Source: an uncultured Clostridia bacterium (GTDB taxonomy: Bacteria > Bacillota > Clostridia > UBA1381). From it: a stretch of 49,537 bases of DNA. Shown here piece after piece: positions 17,827 through 26,183 of the stretch. Position numbers and translations under genes: made by a program. Positions within the stretch are counted from its first letter, which is position 1; the number at the start of each line of letters is the position of its first letter. The stretch lies in assembly GCA_947628155.1 (NCBI GenBank), contig CANQYQ010000003.1, positions 1 to 49,537 of the forward strand. Reading direction: 5' to 3'. The notes under the pieces are model-generated. The model was not told the origin of the DNA. It saw only the letters and a program-made list of their open reading frames with translations, and ran no database searches.

Positions 17827-18803
17827 TGTCTGATGCGGTAGAAAAAATAATGGAAGAATATGAAAAAAAGCGGTTAAAAAAAGAGTATGAAAGAGACAAA
17901 AGAATAACAAAAATTTATAGTGAATTTCCGGAAATTGAAAAGATAGATAAGGAGATTAATTCATCAGGCGCGCGTAATGTTGAAAACATAATTTCAAATC
18001 TCGGAATGGCCGATGAATTGAATAAAGAATACAGTGATAAAATAAAAAAATTATATGCGCTGCGTAACGGAATAATAGAAAAAAATAAAATCGACCCAAA
18101 ATTTGATTCGATAAAATACGATTGCGAAAAATGCTCCGATACCGGCTTTACTCCGGACGGAAAACGATGTGAATGCTTTAACAGAAGGCTTATAAATTAC
18201 AGCTATAACCGCTCTAATTTATCTGAAATTTTAAAACGTGAAAATTTCGGTACATTTTCGTTTGATTTTTATTCAAAGGAAAAAAACGGGAAAAGGCTTT
18301 CGCCGTATGAAAATATGGTGGAAATTTACAACAGCGCAAAAAGATTTTGTAAAAATTTTGATAAAGAGGAAAAGGGTTTCGTTTTTTACGGCAGTACAGG
18401 CTTGGGAAAAACGTTTTTATCAAGTTGTATAGCCAAAGAGCTTATGGATTCGGGAAAAAGCGTAATATATATGAGTGCGCCGAGATTATTTATACTTTTT
18501 GAGGATTATCGTTTTAATCGTCTTGATGATGAGAGTATGGTGGAGGATCTATACTCGGCGGATTTATTGATAATAGACGATCTCGGAACTGAAAATCAGA
18601 ATAAAAACAGTGTCGCGGCGTTGTTTGATTTAATGAACGAAAGATTGTCAAACGACAAAAAAATGATTATAAGCACCAATTACAGTATGAACGAGCTGTC
18701 AAGGATGTATTCGTCGCGGTTCACATCTCGCATTTATGAATATTTTATCATTTACGGTTTTTATGGCGATGATATACGTATAGAAAAATTAAAAAATCGG
18801 TAA
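17823..18803 (+). CDS. DnaC/DnaI-like ATPase, probable helicase loader
   Basis: This 326-residue AAA+ protein has an N-terminal coiled, charged region, then a zinc-binding stretch with CEKCSDTG and RCEC, Walker A GSTGLGKTFLSS, Walker B LLIIDDLGTE and a sensor-like region (ISTNYSMNEL). This layout matches DnaI/DnaC helicase loaders, which place the replicative helicase on DnaA-melted origin DNA. IstB-like transposition ATPases share the core but lack the zinc-linker region, and no istA is present. It overlaps hemZ by four bases. A terminator overlaps its stop. Confidence 0.85.
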   Translation: MMSDAVEKIMEEYEKKRLKKEYERDKRITKIYSEFPEIEKIDKEINSSGARNVENIISNLGMADELNKEYSDKIKKLYALRNGIIEKNKIDPKFDSIKYDCEKCSDTGFTPDGKRCECFNRRLINYSYNRSNLSEILKRENFGTFSFDFYSKEKNGKRLSPYENMVEIYNSAKRFCKNFDKEEKGFVFYGSTGLGKTFLSSCIAKELMDSGKSVIYMSAPRLFILFEDYRFNRLDDESMVEDLYSADLLIIDDLGTENQNKNSVAALFDLMNERLSNDKKMIISTNYSMNELSRMYSSRFTSRIYEYFIIYGFYGDDIRIEKLKNR

Positions 18804-18828
18804 AACTTGTATTTTACCGATTTTTTTA
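18791..18828. terminator. Terminator after the helicase-loader gene
   Basis: AAAAAATCGGTAAAA pairs with TTTTACCGATTTTTTT around a six-base loop; the stop codon lies in the stem. The A/T flanks let it act in both directions toward the convergent lipoprotein gene. Confidence 0.87.
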
Positions 18829-18840
18829 ATTGATAATGTG

Positions 18841-18885
18841 TTCACATAAAATAGATTAAAAAATATGATTTTAGTTTTATGTGAA
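18841..18885. repeat. Inverted repeat beside the lipoprotein stop
   Basis: TTCACATAAAA (18841-18851) and TTTTATGTGAA (18875-18885) are perfect 11-base inverted arms seven bases past the lipoprotein gene end. They may form the 3' hairpin of that minus-strand transcript. Confidence 0.55.
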
Positions 18886-18891
18886 TATGCT

Positions 18892-19275
18892 TTAGTTTGT
18901 TATATCCTTTGTCGCATCTCCGACGCCTTTTGCGGCGTCACCTACTGCGTCACCGGCGTCCTCAACAATATTTCCGGCGTCGTCGATTATGCTGCCGGCC
19001 GCGTCTCCGGCGTCGCCTACCGCGTTTTTCGTATCGTCAGCCATGTCTGAACCCATATTTTCATGGTTGTTCGCCGAGTCTGATGAATTGCCGTTCATAT
19101 TGTCGGTGTTTTTCGGTCTGTCGGTGGTTGAATTTGAGCCTGTATTAACGTCCTCCTCGGTTCTTGTAAGTCCGTCGCTGCCTCCGGCGGTGTTCTCATG
19201 CGTTTCCTTGGAGCTGCAGCCTGTCATGAGCGCGCCCATAATAAGCAGCGCCGCTATAAATTTTATATTTTTCAT
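18892..19275 (-). CDS. Small lipoprotein with Asp/Ala/Gly repeats
   Basis: This 127-residue protein has a lipoprotein signal (MKNIKFIAALLIMGALMTGCSS), so C20 should be lipidated at the outer face of the membrane. A polar Ser/Asn/Thr-rich linker is followed by a C-terminal repeat of the form DAGDAxGxxxDDAGN. This amphipathic, heptad-like pattern recalls YtxH or LEA-like stress proteins. No enzymatic motif is visible. AAAGGA is the ribosome site. It is divergent from the envelope protein driven by an ECF-like promoter. Function is unknown. Confidence 0.8.
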   Translation of the reverse strand: MKNIKFIAALLIMGALMTGCSSKETHENTAGGSDGLTRTEEDVNTGSNSTTDRPKNTDNMNGNSSDSANNHENMGSDMADDTKNAVGDAGDAAGSIIDDAGNIVEDAGDAVGDAAKGVGDATKDITN

Positions 19276-19370
19276 TTTACAAAATCCTTTCTTTGATCAT
19301 AGTTGATAAGTGATTTCTATCGTATTATTTCCGGATAAAATAAATATTATTAAAATTTTTTTTGAAAATT

Positions 19371-19397
19371 GGAACAAAAATCTAATTTATGCGTCTA
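19371..19397 (+). promoter_or_regulatory. ECF-sigma-type promoter
   Basis: GGAAC (19371-19375) and CGTCTA (19392-19397) are separated by exactly 16 bases, the layout recognised by extracytoplasmic-function sigma factors of RpoE/SigV type. The predicted start is about 70 bases before the signal-peptide protein. No sigma factor gene is in the window. Confidence 0.6.
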
Positions 19398-19427
19398 ACA
19401 TAATGAAAGACATATTTTTGTCTTGGG

Positions 19428-19441
19428 TACAAAGCTTTGTA
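19428..19441. promoter_or_regulatory. Perfect 14-bp palindrome in the 5' untranslated region
   Basis: TACAAAGCTTTGTA is a perfect palindrome 35 bases upstream of the start codon and downstream of the ECF-like promoter. It could be a repressor site; the binding protein is unknown. Confidence 0.4.
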
Positions 19442-19476
19442 AACGCGAAAATGCAGGATCAAAAGGAGAAAAAATT

Positions 19477-20943
19477 ATGAAAAAGTTTATTTGTATTTCG
19501 CTTGCGGCAATGACCGCGGCGGTAATGAGTGCTTCGGCTTTTGCGGACGAGCCGGAGATAAAAGTACCGGATACGGATCCGGTCGTGCAGGGAGATATCA
19601 TGCTTATAAACGGCGAAAATAAGCCTGCGTTTGAAATAGAACGCTGGACGGTTGATGCTGAAACAACAGCCGTAAAGGACGGTGTTATCACCTATAAGAC
19701 AGCCGACGGCGGAGGCGAGGTAAGCATAGAGGACGCGGTGATTCTCGACAGCAAGGGAAATGTAAAAGCCGCTGATGATATAAAGAAGGGCGCGAACCTT
19801 CTGCTTTATATGAGCGGGCCCGCTGAGGCCTCAAATATTACGCCCGGCGTAGTCGTAATAAAGGATGACGAAGGATTTGTAAATGTAGGTCAATTCGCGG
19901 TCAACGAGGAGGGAGTCCTTGTAGATAAGGATAACACGCTCGCGCTTAATCTTGATGAAAATGTGACGATTGAAAGGCTTTCAGATCTTCGCGAGGGAAT
20001 AGCGGTGGACAGATCCGCGCCGACGGCGGAGGAGCTTGACGGAAGATGGCTCATGGTATTTTATGAGGATTCGACAAAAAGTATTCCGGCTCAGACAACC
20101 CCGTCAAAGGTTATCGCGCTTAACGAGGACGCGGTCGTTACCGCTCCCGGACCGGTCATGCAGGAGCAGTTTACTATTGACCACGTAACGGTTGAGGAAA
20201 ATGCGAAACCCGAATTTGACAGCGCGGTTATATTCGACATTAACGGTGACAGAAAGACAAATGCGGATATTAAGCCGGGCGATGTGCTCACGTTATTTAA
20301 CAACAAGGCAAAGACGGCTGTTGAACCCGAATATGTTGTTATCATGGGCGAAGATGAAAATGTAAGCGTTGACGCGGATCTATTTGTAAAATCCACAACA
20401 TTGGGCGATTATGTCGATACGCAGAACAGCTTGGCGCTTACGATAGCGGAGGATACGCCTATCGTTGATGTTGACGGCAAGGCTGTTGAGGACAGAGATC
20501 TTGACAATAAGTACCTTATGGTATTCTATGATAAAATCACAATGAGCATACCGGGAATAACGAATCCTATCAAGGTGATCGTTTTGGGCGATGCTCCCGC
20601 TGACGAACCCGAAGCTACAGAAACTCCGGCGGAAAAGCCGACAATGCAGGTTAATTCGGCGGACATTATGAGCATAGATAATGTTAATTATGTTCCGGTA
20701 AGAAAGTACGCGGAGGGTCTTGGATATAAGGTTGAGTGGTTCGGTGAGACGTACACCGTTCAGATAAGCAATGACGCTGTAAGCGCGAACTTTAAAATAG
20801 ACGAGGATATGTATTACGCAACCGGTGCGGATGCGAAGGCTTTAGGCGCGGCTTCGAAGCTTATAAACGACACTACATATGTTCCGGTTTCATTCTTTGA
20901 GGATATTCTCGGTGTAACGACTGTAATGCCGATCGCGGAATAA
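19477..20943 (+). CDS. Exported protein with C-terminal copper amine oxidase-like domain
   Basis: This 488-residue protein has a clear signal peptide (cleavage after SAFA). Two divergent copies of a roughly 130-residue beta module follow, recognisable by the shared segments RWLMVFYEDSTKSIPAQTTP and KYLMVFYDKITMSIPGITNP. The last 90 residues (INDTTYVPVSFFEDILG) form a copper-amine-oxidase N1-type domain, known in Clostridia as a surface module without oxidase activity. The track start TTG 19423 is replaced by ATG 19477 behind AAAAGGAG. The ECF-like promoter suggests induction by envelope stress (inference). No sortase motif or anchor is visible. Confidence 0.82.
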   Translation: MKKFICISLAAMTAAVMSASAFADEPEIKVPDTDPVVQGDIMLINGENKPAFEIERWTVDAETTAVKDGVITYKTADGGGEVSIEDAVILDSKGNVKAADDIKKGANLLLYMSGPAEASNITPGVVVIKDDEGFVNVGQFAVNEEGVLVDKDNTLALNLDENVTIERLSDLREGIAVDRSAPTAEELDGRWLMVFYEDSTKSIPAQTTPSKVIALNEDAVVTAPGPVMQEQFTIDHVTVEENAKPEFDSAVIFDINGDRKTNADIKPGDVLTLFNNKAKTAVEPEYVVIMGEDENVSVDADLFVKSTTLGDYVDTQNSLALTIAEDTPIVDVDGKAVEDRDLDNKYLMVFYDKITMSIPGITNPIKVIVLGDAPADEPEATETPAEKPTMQVNSADIMSIDNVNYVPVRKYAEGLGYKVEWFGETYTVQISNDAVSANFKIDEDMYYATGADAKALGAASKLINDTTYVPVSFFEDILGVTTVMPIAE

Positions 20944-21024
20944 TTAATGAAGCTTGAGGGGGAAAGTTAAAAGGATAACGGTTTTCCTCTTGCATATATA
21001 GTATAGGCAGCAGGTAAAGGCAAG

Positions 21025-21056
21025 GAAAAAGACGGTTTACACCGTCTTTTTCTCTT
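21025..21056 (+). terminator. Terminator of the envelope-protein gene
   Basis: GAAAAAGACGGT pairs with ACCGTCTTTTTC around TTAC, then runs into CTCTTTTT. It lies about 80 bases after the stop. Confidence 0.85.
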
Positions 21057-21101
21057 TTTGTTATAAAAATCGTTGTGTTTATTTTTGATATATTATAAGA
21101 G

Positions 21102-21126
21102 TTAAAAAACGTCCCACGTTTTTTAA
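21102..21126 (-). terminator. Terminator of the Fe-alcohol dehydrogenase gene
   Basis: TTAAAAAACGT and ACGTTTTTTAA form an 11-pair stem with a three-base loop, six bases past the stop of the minus-strand gene. Confidence 0.75.
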
Positions 21127-21132
21127 GTGATT

Positions 21133-22275
21133 TTAATCGTAAAGGTGCTCGAAAATATAAGCGACTTCCATTTTCGACGGTACGCGCGGATTGGTTTTTG
21201 TACAGCTGTCGGATATAGCCTTTTCCGCCATAGAATCGATCGCGTTAAAATATTCGGTTTTATCGATATCGCATTGTGAGATCGTGAGCGGAATATTCAT
21301 TTCCTTACACATAAACTGCATCCAGCCGATAAGAGCTCGTATTGTGGTGATTTCGTTAAAGTTGCTGCAGCCTAAAAGCTTGGCGACATTAACATATTTT
21401 CGTACGCAGGGCGGATATTCCTTCTGCGATTTTGAGTGTATGGAGATACCGGAGTTGTAATCAATTATATGCGGCAGAAGCATAGCGTTCGCGCGTCCGT
21501 GAGGTATATGAAATTTAGCTCCCAAAGCGTGAGCCATGCCGTGGTTCAGACCCAATGACGCGCTGTTGAACGCGAGTCCGGCGAGGCATGACGCGACATG
21601 CATTTTCTGACGCGCGTGTGTATCGTTATTGTCGAGATACGAGCGCAGTAAAAATGTTCCGCATATTTCAATCGCTTTTTCCGCAAGCGCCGCGCTGAAC
21701 TCGTTATTGTTAATGCTCACATACGCCTCGATCGCGTGAGTAAGCACGTCCATACCGGTATCTGCCGTAACCGCCGCCGGAACGCTTTTAACGAGCGCGG
21801 CGTCCAATATTGCCTCTGTGGGGAGCATTGAATCAGATACGAGCGGATATTTTATATCCTTATCCGGGTCGGTCACGACCGCGAATGAGGTTACCTCCGA
21901 GCCTGTACCCGAGGTGGTGGGGATCGCGATCATGGCGGTTGGTTTGTTGGTAGACCGCGCCGTAAATTCACGGATTGCCTTCGCGCTGTCTATCGCGCTT
22001 CCGCCGCCGACCGCGATAACGCAGTCCGGGTCACTTTCAAGCATTGCCTTTACACCGTTCTGTATCTTTTCAAGCGGCGGATCGGGAACGACGTCTGAAA
22101 AAATGTCGTATTCGGTATAGCCTTGCTGAAGCGGCATTGTAATCATTTGAAGCATACCGCTCTTTACAACGAACGGATCTGTTATGATAAGCGCCTTTTT
22201 GTAAGGGATATCCGAAAGCCGCTCAAGGGAATTTTCACCAAAATATATTTTTGTTTTAATATCAAAGCTCTTCAT
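21133..22275 (-). CDS. Iron-containing alcohol dehydrogenase
   Basis: This 380-residue group III alcohol dehydrogenase interconverts aldehydes and alcohols with NAD(P)H, for example to regenerate NAD+ in fermentation. The N-terminal Rossmann part has VIAVGGGSAIDSAKA and TTSGTGSEVTSFAV. The metal ligands sit in the C-terminal helical part: the aspartate of TDTGMDVLTHAIEAY with its histidine, then HGMAHALGAKFHIPHGRANAML. Substrate (ethanol, butanol or 1,2-propanediol type) cannot be fixed. It is a single-gene unit with its own promoter and terminator. Confidence 0.93.
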   Translation of the reverse strand: MKSFDIKTKIYFGENSLERLSDIPYKKALIITDPFVVKSGMLQMITMPLQQGYTEYDIFSDVVPDPPLEKIQNGVKAMLESDPDCVIAVGGGSAIDSAKAIREFTARSTNKPTAMIAIPTTSGTGSEVTSFAVVTDPDKDIKYPLVSDSMLPTEAILDAALVKSVPAAVTADTGMDVLTHAIEAYVSINNNEFSAALAEKAIEICGTFLLRSYLDNNDTHARQKMHVASCLAGLAFNSASLGLNHGMAHALGAKFHIPHGRANAMLLPHIIDYNSGISIHSKSQKEYPPCVRKYVNVAKLLGCSNFNEITTIRALIGWMQFMCKEMNIPLTISQCDIDKTEYFNAIDSMAEKAISDSCTKTNPRVPSKMEVAYIFEHLYD

Positions 22276-22306
22276 GGCATTGCCCCCAAAAAATTTTCTT
22301 TATACC

Positions 22307-22335
22307 ATTATACAATATTTCCGTGGGTATTACAA
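22307..22335 (-). promoter_or_regulatory. Promoter of the alcohol dehydrogenase gene
   Basis: On the minus strand TTGTAA and TATAAT are separated by 17 bases, about 30 bases ahead of the start codon. Confidence 0.7.
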
Positions 22336-22458
22336 GAAAAAAATGTATTTCCGCAAAGATTTTTAATAATACGGGATTTACCAAAACGTTGTTTTGTGGT
22401 AGAATAATAAGCAATATAAGGTTTATATTTTTTATGTTAAAAAACGATAAGGAGATCA

Positions 22459-22914
22459 ATGCTTATGGAAAAATATACGATATTGTCGCAGCTTGTGCTT
22501 CCGAATCAGGCGAATCCGAACGGGAATATTCACGGCGGTGAAATTATGAAAATGATGGATTCCGCAGCGGCCGTCGCGGCTGCGCGGTACAGTCGTTCAA
22601 ATGTCGTGACCGCAAGGGTGGATGAAATGAATTTCAGACATCCTATATTTGTCGGGGATTACGTCATGTGCGGCGCTCATGTAATATATACCGGCCATAC
22701 GTCAATGGAGGTTTTTGTCACCGTCGAATCGGAAAATCTTAAAACGGGAAAGCACGCTATAGCTCAAACCGCATTTTTTTCTATGGTCGCTGTGGATGAT
22801 AACGGCGTACCGAATCCCGTTCCTATGATGGAAGAACCCGATGACGCGTATGATAAGAAATTTTATATCGAAGCGAAAAAAAGATATGAACAGCGTAAAG
22901 AGCGCGGGCATTGA
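22459..22914 (+). CDS. Acyl-CoA thioesterase, hotdog fold
   Basis: This 151-residue hotdog protein has the YciA/BFIT-type signature NPNGNIHGGEIMKMMDSAA, with the catalytic asparagine/aspartate neighbourhood and the HGG turn, followed by VTARVDEMNFRHPIFVGD. Members hydrolyse acyl-CoA to free acid and CoA, probably as a hexamer. AAGGAG (22449-22454) can serve ATG 22459 (4-base gap) or ATG 22465 (10-base gap); the second start is equally acceptable and would remove two residues. The stop codon lies in the loop of a perfect GC hairpin. Confidence 0.9.
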   Translation: MLMEKYTILSQLVLPNQANPNGNIHGGEIMKMMDSAAAVAAARYSRSNVVTARVDEMNFRHPIFVGDYVMCGAHVIYTGHTSMEVFVTVESENLKTGKHAIAQTAFFSMVAVDDNGVPNPVPMMEEPDDAYDKKFYIEAKKRYEQRKERGH

Positions 22915-22923
22915 ATGCCCGCG
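22903..22923. terminator. GC hairpin between convergent genes
   Basis: CGCGGGCAT pairs perfectly with ATGCCCGCG around TGA, which is the thioesterase stop. There is no T-run after it, so intrinsic termination is uncertain. Confidence 0.45.
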
Positions 22924-22959
22924 TCTCCATGCGGATAAATATCCGAATATCTATGTACC

Positions 22960-24018
22960 CTAACCTGCGATACTGTCATATATATCCTCTACATACCTGT
23001 CATATATTGTTTCATACGTTTTATCATAATGAAATTCGAATCCGCGTATAATGGAACTATCGACATGGAAATATGCGTAATGGCAGTATCCGCTTGAATC
23101 ATTCGTACTCAAAGCGCACCAGTTATTGCCGCTGTTTTCGTAATCCACATATCCGGGATAATCGGATTTAAAATTACTTAAAATATTCGCGATAGATAAA
23201 TTTGAAGAATTTGCTTTCGCGCATATTTTAAGCCGCGCCGTTCCGTCCGGAGCTTTTACGGAATATCTTACGAACGAATCACTGTCGTTATACTCTTCAA
23301 AATGAGAGGGATAATAACATGAAAATCCGAAGTAAGAATCATGATAGATACTGTAAGACGGATCATATACAGCGCCTTTTGAAGATGTATTTGTATTATT
23401 TGACGAGGTTCCTCCGGTATAATTACCGCTGTATGATTGCTGTGTATTTACGGGCGGTGTTTTTGACAAATATGATTGTAGTGTATATCCGGTCTCTCCA
23501 TCGTAAACAATTTTCGCAAACCCGTCCTGAGCAGTCTCCGCAAAGCTTACCGGCGCGCCTAAGGGTATGGTTTTTAAAACAGTCGCGGTGTTTGACGGCG
23601 CGCTGCGCAGCGGTATTGTCTGCTTACAGTTTGCGACATAATATGTTTCCATTATCGCATTATTCTGATTTGCGGCGGCCGCGGTCTGAGCCGCGCCGGT
23701 GTCCGGAGTCGGGGAGGCTGCCGCGGATGACGTTAATATATTATTACCACTGTAGTTGGAAATGGTGTATATAAATATTCCTACCGCCGCCGCCGCGAAC
23801 ACGATAGATAATATTACCGCCAGTATCATGCCTTTATGACCCGGTTCTTTTTTATTGTTCCTGTATATATCGGCAACACTCTTGTTCCACTCCTCATTTT
23901 CCGGAACAATGCTTTGCTGTACGTATTCCTTTTGAGTATTGTTGGTTACCGGCATACAGCAATTTTCACAAAATTGCGCATCGTCCGGTATATAAACCCC
24001 ACAATGTTTGCATATCAT
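22960..24018 (-). CDS. Zinc-ribbon membrane protein with SH3-like domain
   Basis: This 352-residue protein begins with a four-cysteine zinc ribbon (MICKHCGVYIPDDAQFCENC). One transmembrane helix (about 65-88, MILAVILSIVFAAAAVGIFIY) follows, then a low-complexity linker. A bacterial SH3-like domain is marked by TIPLRSAPSNTATVLKTIPLG and GYTLQSYLS. The roughly 130-residue C-terminal outside domain (FGFSCYYPSHFEEY) resembles small extracytoplasmic binding modules; I do not recognise a catalytic site. The gene is divergent from another zinc-ribbon membrane protein, so the two may share a surface-sensing role (inference). Confidence 0.8.
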   Translation of the reverse strand: MICKHCGVYIPDDAQFCENCCMPVTNNTQKEYVQQSIVPENEEWNKSVADIYRNNKKEPGHKGMILAVILSIVFAAAAVGIFIYTISNYSGNNILTSSAAASPTPDTGAAQTAAAANQNNAIMETYYVANCKQTIPLRSAPSNTATVLKTIPLGAPVSFAETAQDGFAKIVYDGETGYTLQSYLSKTPPVNTQQSYSGNYTGGTSSNNTNTSSKGAVYDPSYSIYHDSYFGFSCYYPSHFEEYNDSDSFVRYSVKAPDGTARLKICAKANSSNLSIANILSNFKSDYPGYVDYENSGNNWCALSTNDSSGYCHYAYFHVDSSIIRGFEFHYDKTYETIYDRYVEDIYDSIAG

Positions 24019-24111
24019 AGCTTTTCTCCTTATATTTTTAGGTTGCTTAATATCCGCTGGCTTGTCCGATTTTATATATTATTTACATTTTCATAAATAT
24101 ATCTCATAATA

Positions 24112-24140
24112 AATATAACATATATCGACCGTTAAGTCAA
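24112..24140 (-). promoter_or_regulatory. Promoter of the zinc-ribbon SH3 gene
   Basis: On the minus strand TTGACT and TATATT are separated by 17 bases. The roughly 320-base gap 24019-24338 holds this and the opposite promoter and otherwise only AT-rich DNA. Confidence 0.7.
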
Positions 24141-24254
24141 TGATATACGGTTTTATTTTACAATAAAAGGAATATAATTACAGATTTATGTAAAATGCAC
24201 AAAATCAATTGATTATTTTATATGATAAAAAGAATAAAAAAATCTTCGTCATTA

Positions 24255-24283
24255 TTGTAAAAGGGCGATATTTATGATAAAAT
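24255..24283 (+). promoter_or_regulatory. Promoter of the second zinc-ribbon gene
   Basis: TTGTAA and TAAAAT are 17 bases apart, about 55 bases before ATG 24339. Confidence 0.6.
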
Positions 24284-24338
24284 GATTTTGACGGTGATAA
24301 ATTCGCAAAATGATATATGGAACAAGGAGATGATAATA

Positions 24339-26024
24339 ATGAATTTTTGTACAAAATGCGGAAACGCGCTTGCCGCCGGAGAATCCTTTTGCACGAAATG
24401 CGGCGCGCCGTTTTCAAGTGCCGGTAACGGTATAATGGGCCCGTCTGCCGGACTGCCGTATACACCCGGCCCGGTGAAAAAAAGGGGACATAAAAAAATA
24501 ATCATACCGCTGGTGGTTTTAATTGTTTTGGCGCTGGGTGCGGGTACTGTATTTGGATTCCCGTATGTTAAAACCGCTGTGACAAAGATGATAATGCCGC
24601 CGGAAAAGTATTTCAATAATGTTGTTGATAATAGTATTAATAATTTTTCAAAAAGAATTTCGGCGTTTACCGAGAACGTAAAGGAAAGAAATGCGCCAAA
24701 TCAGAGCTTTACAAATTCGATTGACATTTCTCTCGGTGATCAGTTTGTGAGCTATATCGATGATCTTATGGACTTGGATCTGGCCTCCGAAAGAGAATAT
24801 ATTGACTGGATAAAAAGCATACGGATCGATGCGACTCAGAATATCGACGATTCAAACTTAGATTTAAAAACTATGCTGTCTATCAATAACAGTAATATTA
24901 TGTCCTGCAACAGTCTGATGAATTTTGACAGCGGGAATGTATATTTTACCATTCCCGATATAAATCCTACAGCGTTAATGGTAAATTTAAATGATGAGGG
25001 AATTTATGATGATGATTTTAGTATAGATAAATATTATAAAATGTTTAATTCAATTCCCGATAAGGATGTTGTCGAAGATTTAATTCATGATTATGTTATG
25101 ACGGCCGTGGATGAAATACAGGTTGTTGATAAGCAGCGCGAGGATATCAGCGTGGGAACAAAAACGCAGAGCTGTACCGCGCTTACCGCGCAAATAGATA
25201 CGCAAACGTATCAGAATATGATAAGAGCGGTCCTGAGCAAAGCAAAGGACGACGCCGTATTGATGAATGTAATACAATCGTTCGCCTATCAGCTGGGTAT
25301 TGATCAACATGAGGTATACAACGAATTTGTTTCCGGAATAGATGATATCCTTCAAAATGAAATAGATTACTATACTGTGGACGGAACTGCTGCCGTAAAG
25401 CTGTTGGTTAACGGCAAGGGCGGCTTGGTAGGTGTGATCATAAACGAAGGAACCGATCAATTTAAATTTGTTAATATAGTTGACAAAACCGCTAACGAGG
25501 CTGAATTGTCAATGCAGATCGACGGCGAGTCCTTGGCGGTCAACGGCGGCGGAGGACTTAAAGGTACAAAATATGACGGCAAATACACCTTAAGCTATAA
25601 TAACGGGGATGTAATATCGTTTAGCGTATCGGATGTAAACGCGCTTAAATTAAAGGATGGCTATTTTGAAGGTACGATAATGATAGATGCCGGTGCATAT
25701 GCGAAGAATGAGCTGAGCTCTGACGATTTGGGAATGCTCGCGGATTCTCAGTTGAGATATACGATTTCCGAATCAAGCAAGGATAAAACCGATGGGTCCA
25801 TAGCTTTGGTTTATAACGGCAGTGATATAATTACCTTTAACACGAGTCTTGAAAAAACCGCGGGATGTACTGTTGACCCGATCCCGGCAAGTTACATACC
25901 CTGTGACGATGATAGTGCTGTTGAATCCTGGTACATGAGCGGCAATTATAATGTTCTGCTTGATAATCTTGAGGCGGCCGGCGCAAACGGCAACTGGTTT
26001 GCACCGCTGCGCAGCGGGTTATGA
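24339..26024 (+). CDS. Zinc-ribbon membrane-anchored protein of unknown function
   Basis: The start is ATG 24339, nine bases after AAGGAG, not the track start 24282; this gives 561 residues beginning directly with the zinc ribbon CTKCGNALAAGESFCTKCG. A Gly/Pro linker and one transmembrane helix (about residues 53-70, IIIPLVVLIVLALGAGTVFGF) follow, and the remaining 480 residues should lie outside. That part has a mixed helical first half and a beta-rich second half (GGGLKGTKYDGKYTLSYNNGD). No enzyme motif is visible. It resembles the many zinc-ribbon plus extracellular-domain proteins of Clostridia and faces the divergent SH3 relative. Confidence 0.8.
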   Translation: MNFCTKCGNALAAGESFCTKCGAPFSSAGNGIMGPSAGLPYTPGPVKKRGHKKIIIPLVVLIVLALGAGTVFGFPYVKTAVTKMIMPPEKYFNNVVDNSINNFSKRISAFTENVKERNAPNQSFTNSIDISLGDQFVSYIDDLMDLDLASEREYIDWIKSIRIDATQNIDDSNLDLKTMLSINNSNIMSCNSLMNFDSGNVYFTIPDINPTALMVNLNDEGIYDDDFSIDKYYKMFNSIPDKDVVEDLIHDYVMTAVDEIQVVDKQREDISVGTKTQSCTALTAQIDTQTYQNMIRAVLSKAKDDAVLMNVIQSFAYQLGIDQHEVYNEFVSGIDDILQNEIDYYTVDGTAAVKLLVNGKGGLVGVIINEGTDQFKFVNIVDKTANEAELSMQIDGESLAVNGGGGLKGTKYDGKYTLSYNNGDVISFSVSDVNALKLKDGYFEGTIMIDAGAYAKNELSSDDLGMLADSQLRYTISESSKDKTDGSIALVYNGSDIITFNTSLEKTAGCTVDPIPASYIPCDDDSAVESWYMSGNYNVLLDNLEAAGANGNWFAPLRSGL

Positions 26025-26035
26025 TAATTATTCTT

Positions 26036-26071
26036 AAATATAAAAAGACCGTTAACGGTCTTTTTATATTT
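26036..26071 (+). terminator. Perfect 36-bp palindromic terminator
   Basis: An uninterrupted palindrome centred on GTTAAC (AAATATAAAAAGACC and its complement) follows the zinc-ribbon gene by 11 bases. Its right half is also the beginning of the direct repeat described next. Confidence 0.85.
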
Positions 26072-26183
26072 AGAGACAATAACTTGACTTTAAGAAAAAA
26101 CTTTTGTATACTAAAGTAACACTTTACGGATATAAGCATAGACTAATATAAAATGTATCGGAGTGATTTATTTGGACAGTAAG
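26059..26183. repeat. Direct repeat copy 1: CDF promoter and gene start
   Basis: About 124 bases from TCTTTTTATATTT to GGACAGTAAG recur before and into the intact CDF gene. Copy 1 contains the same TTGACT-17-TATACT promoter (26084-26112), ribosome site and first four codons (TTG GAC AGT AAG). It then leaves the CDF sequence and hits a stop three codons later (TTC CTC TAA). It is therefore a stranded duplicate of the CDF 5' end. Confidence 0.9.

Noticed and set aside
17823-18803. IstB transposition helper
   Set aside because: The zinc-linker region and location near dnaA/dnaN favour a helicase loader; there is no istA and no insertion-sequence ends.
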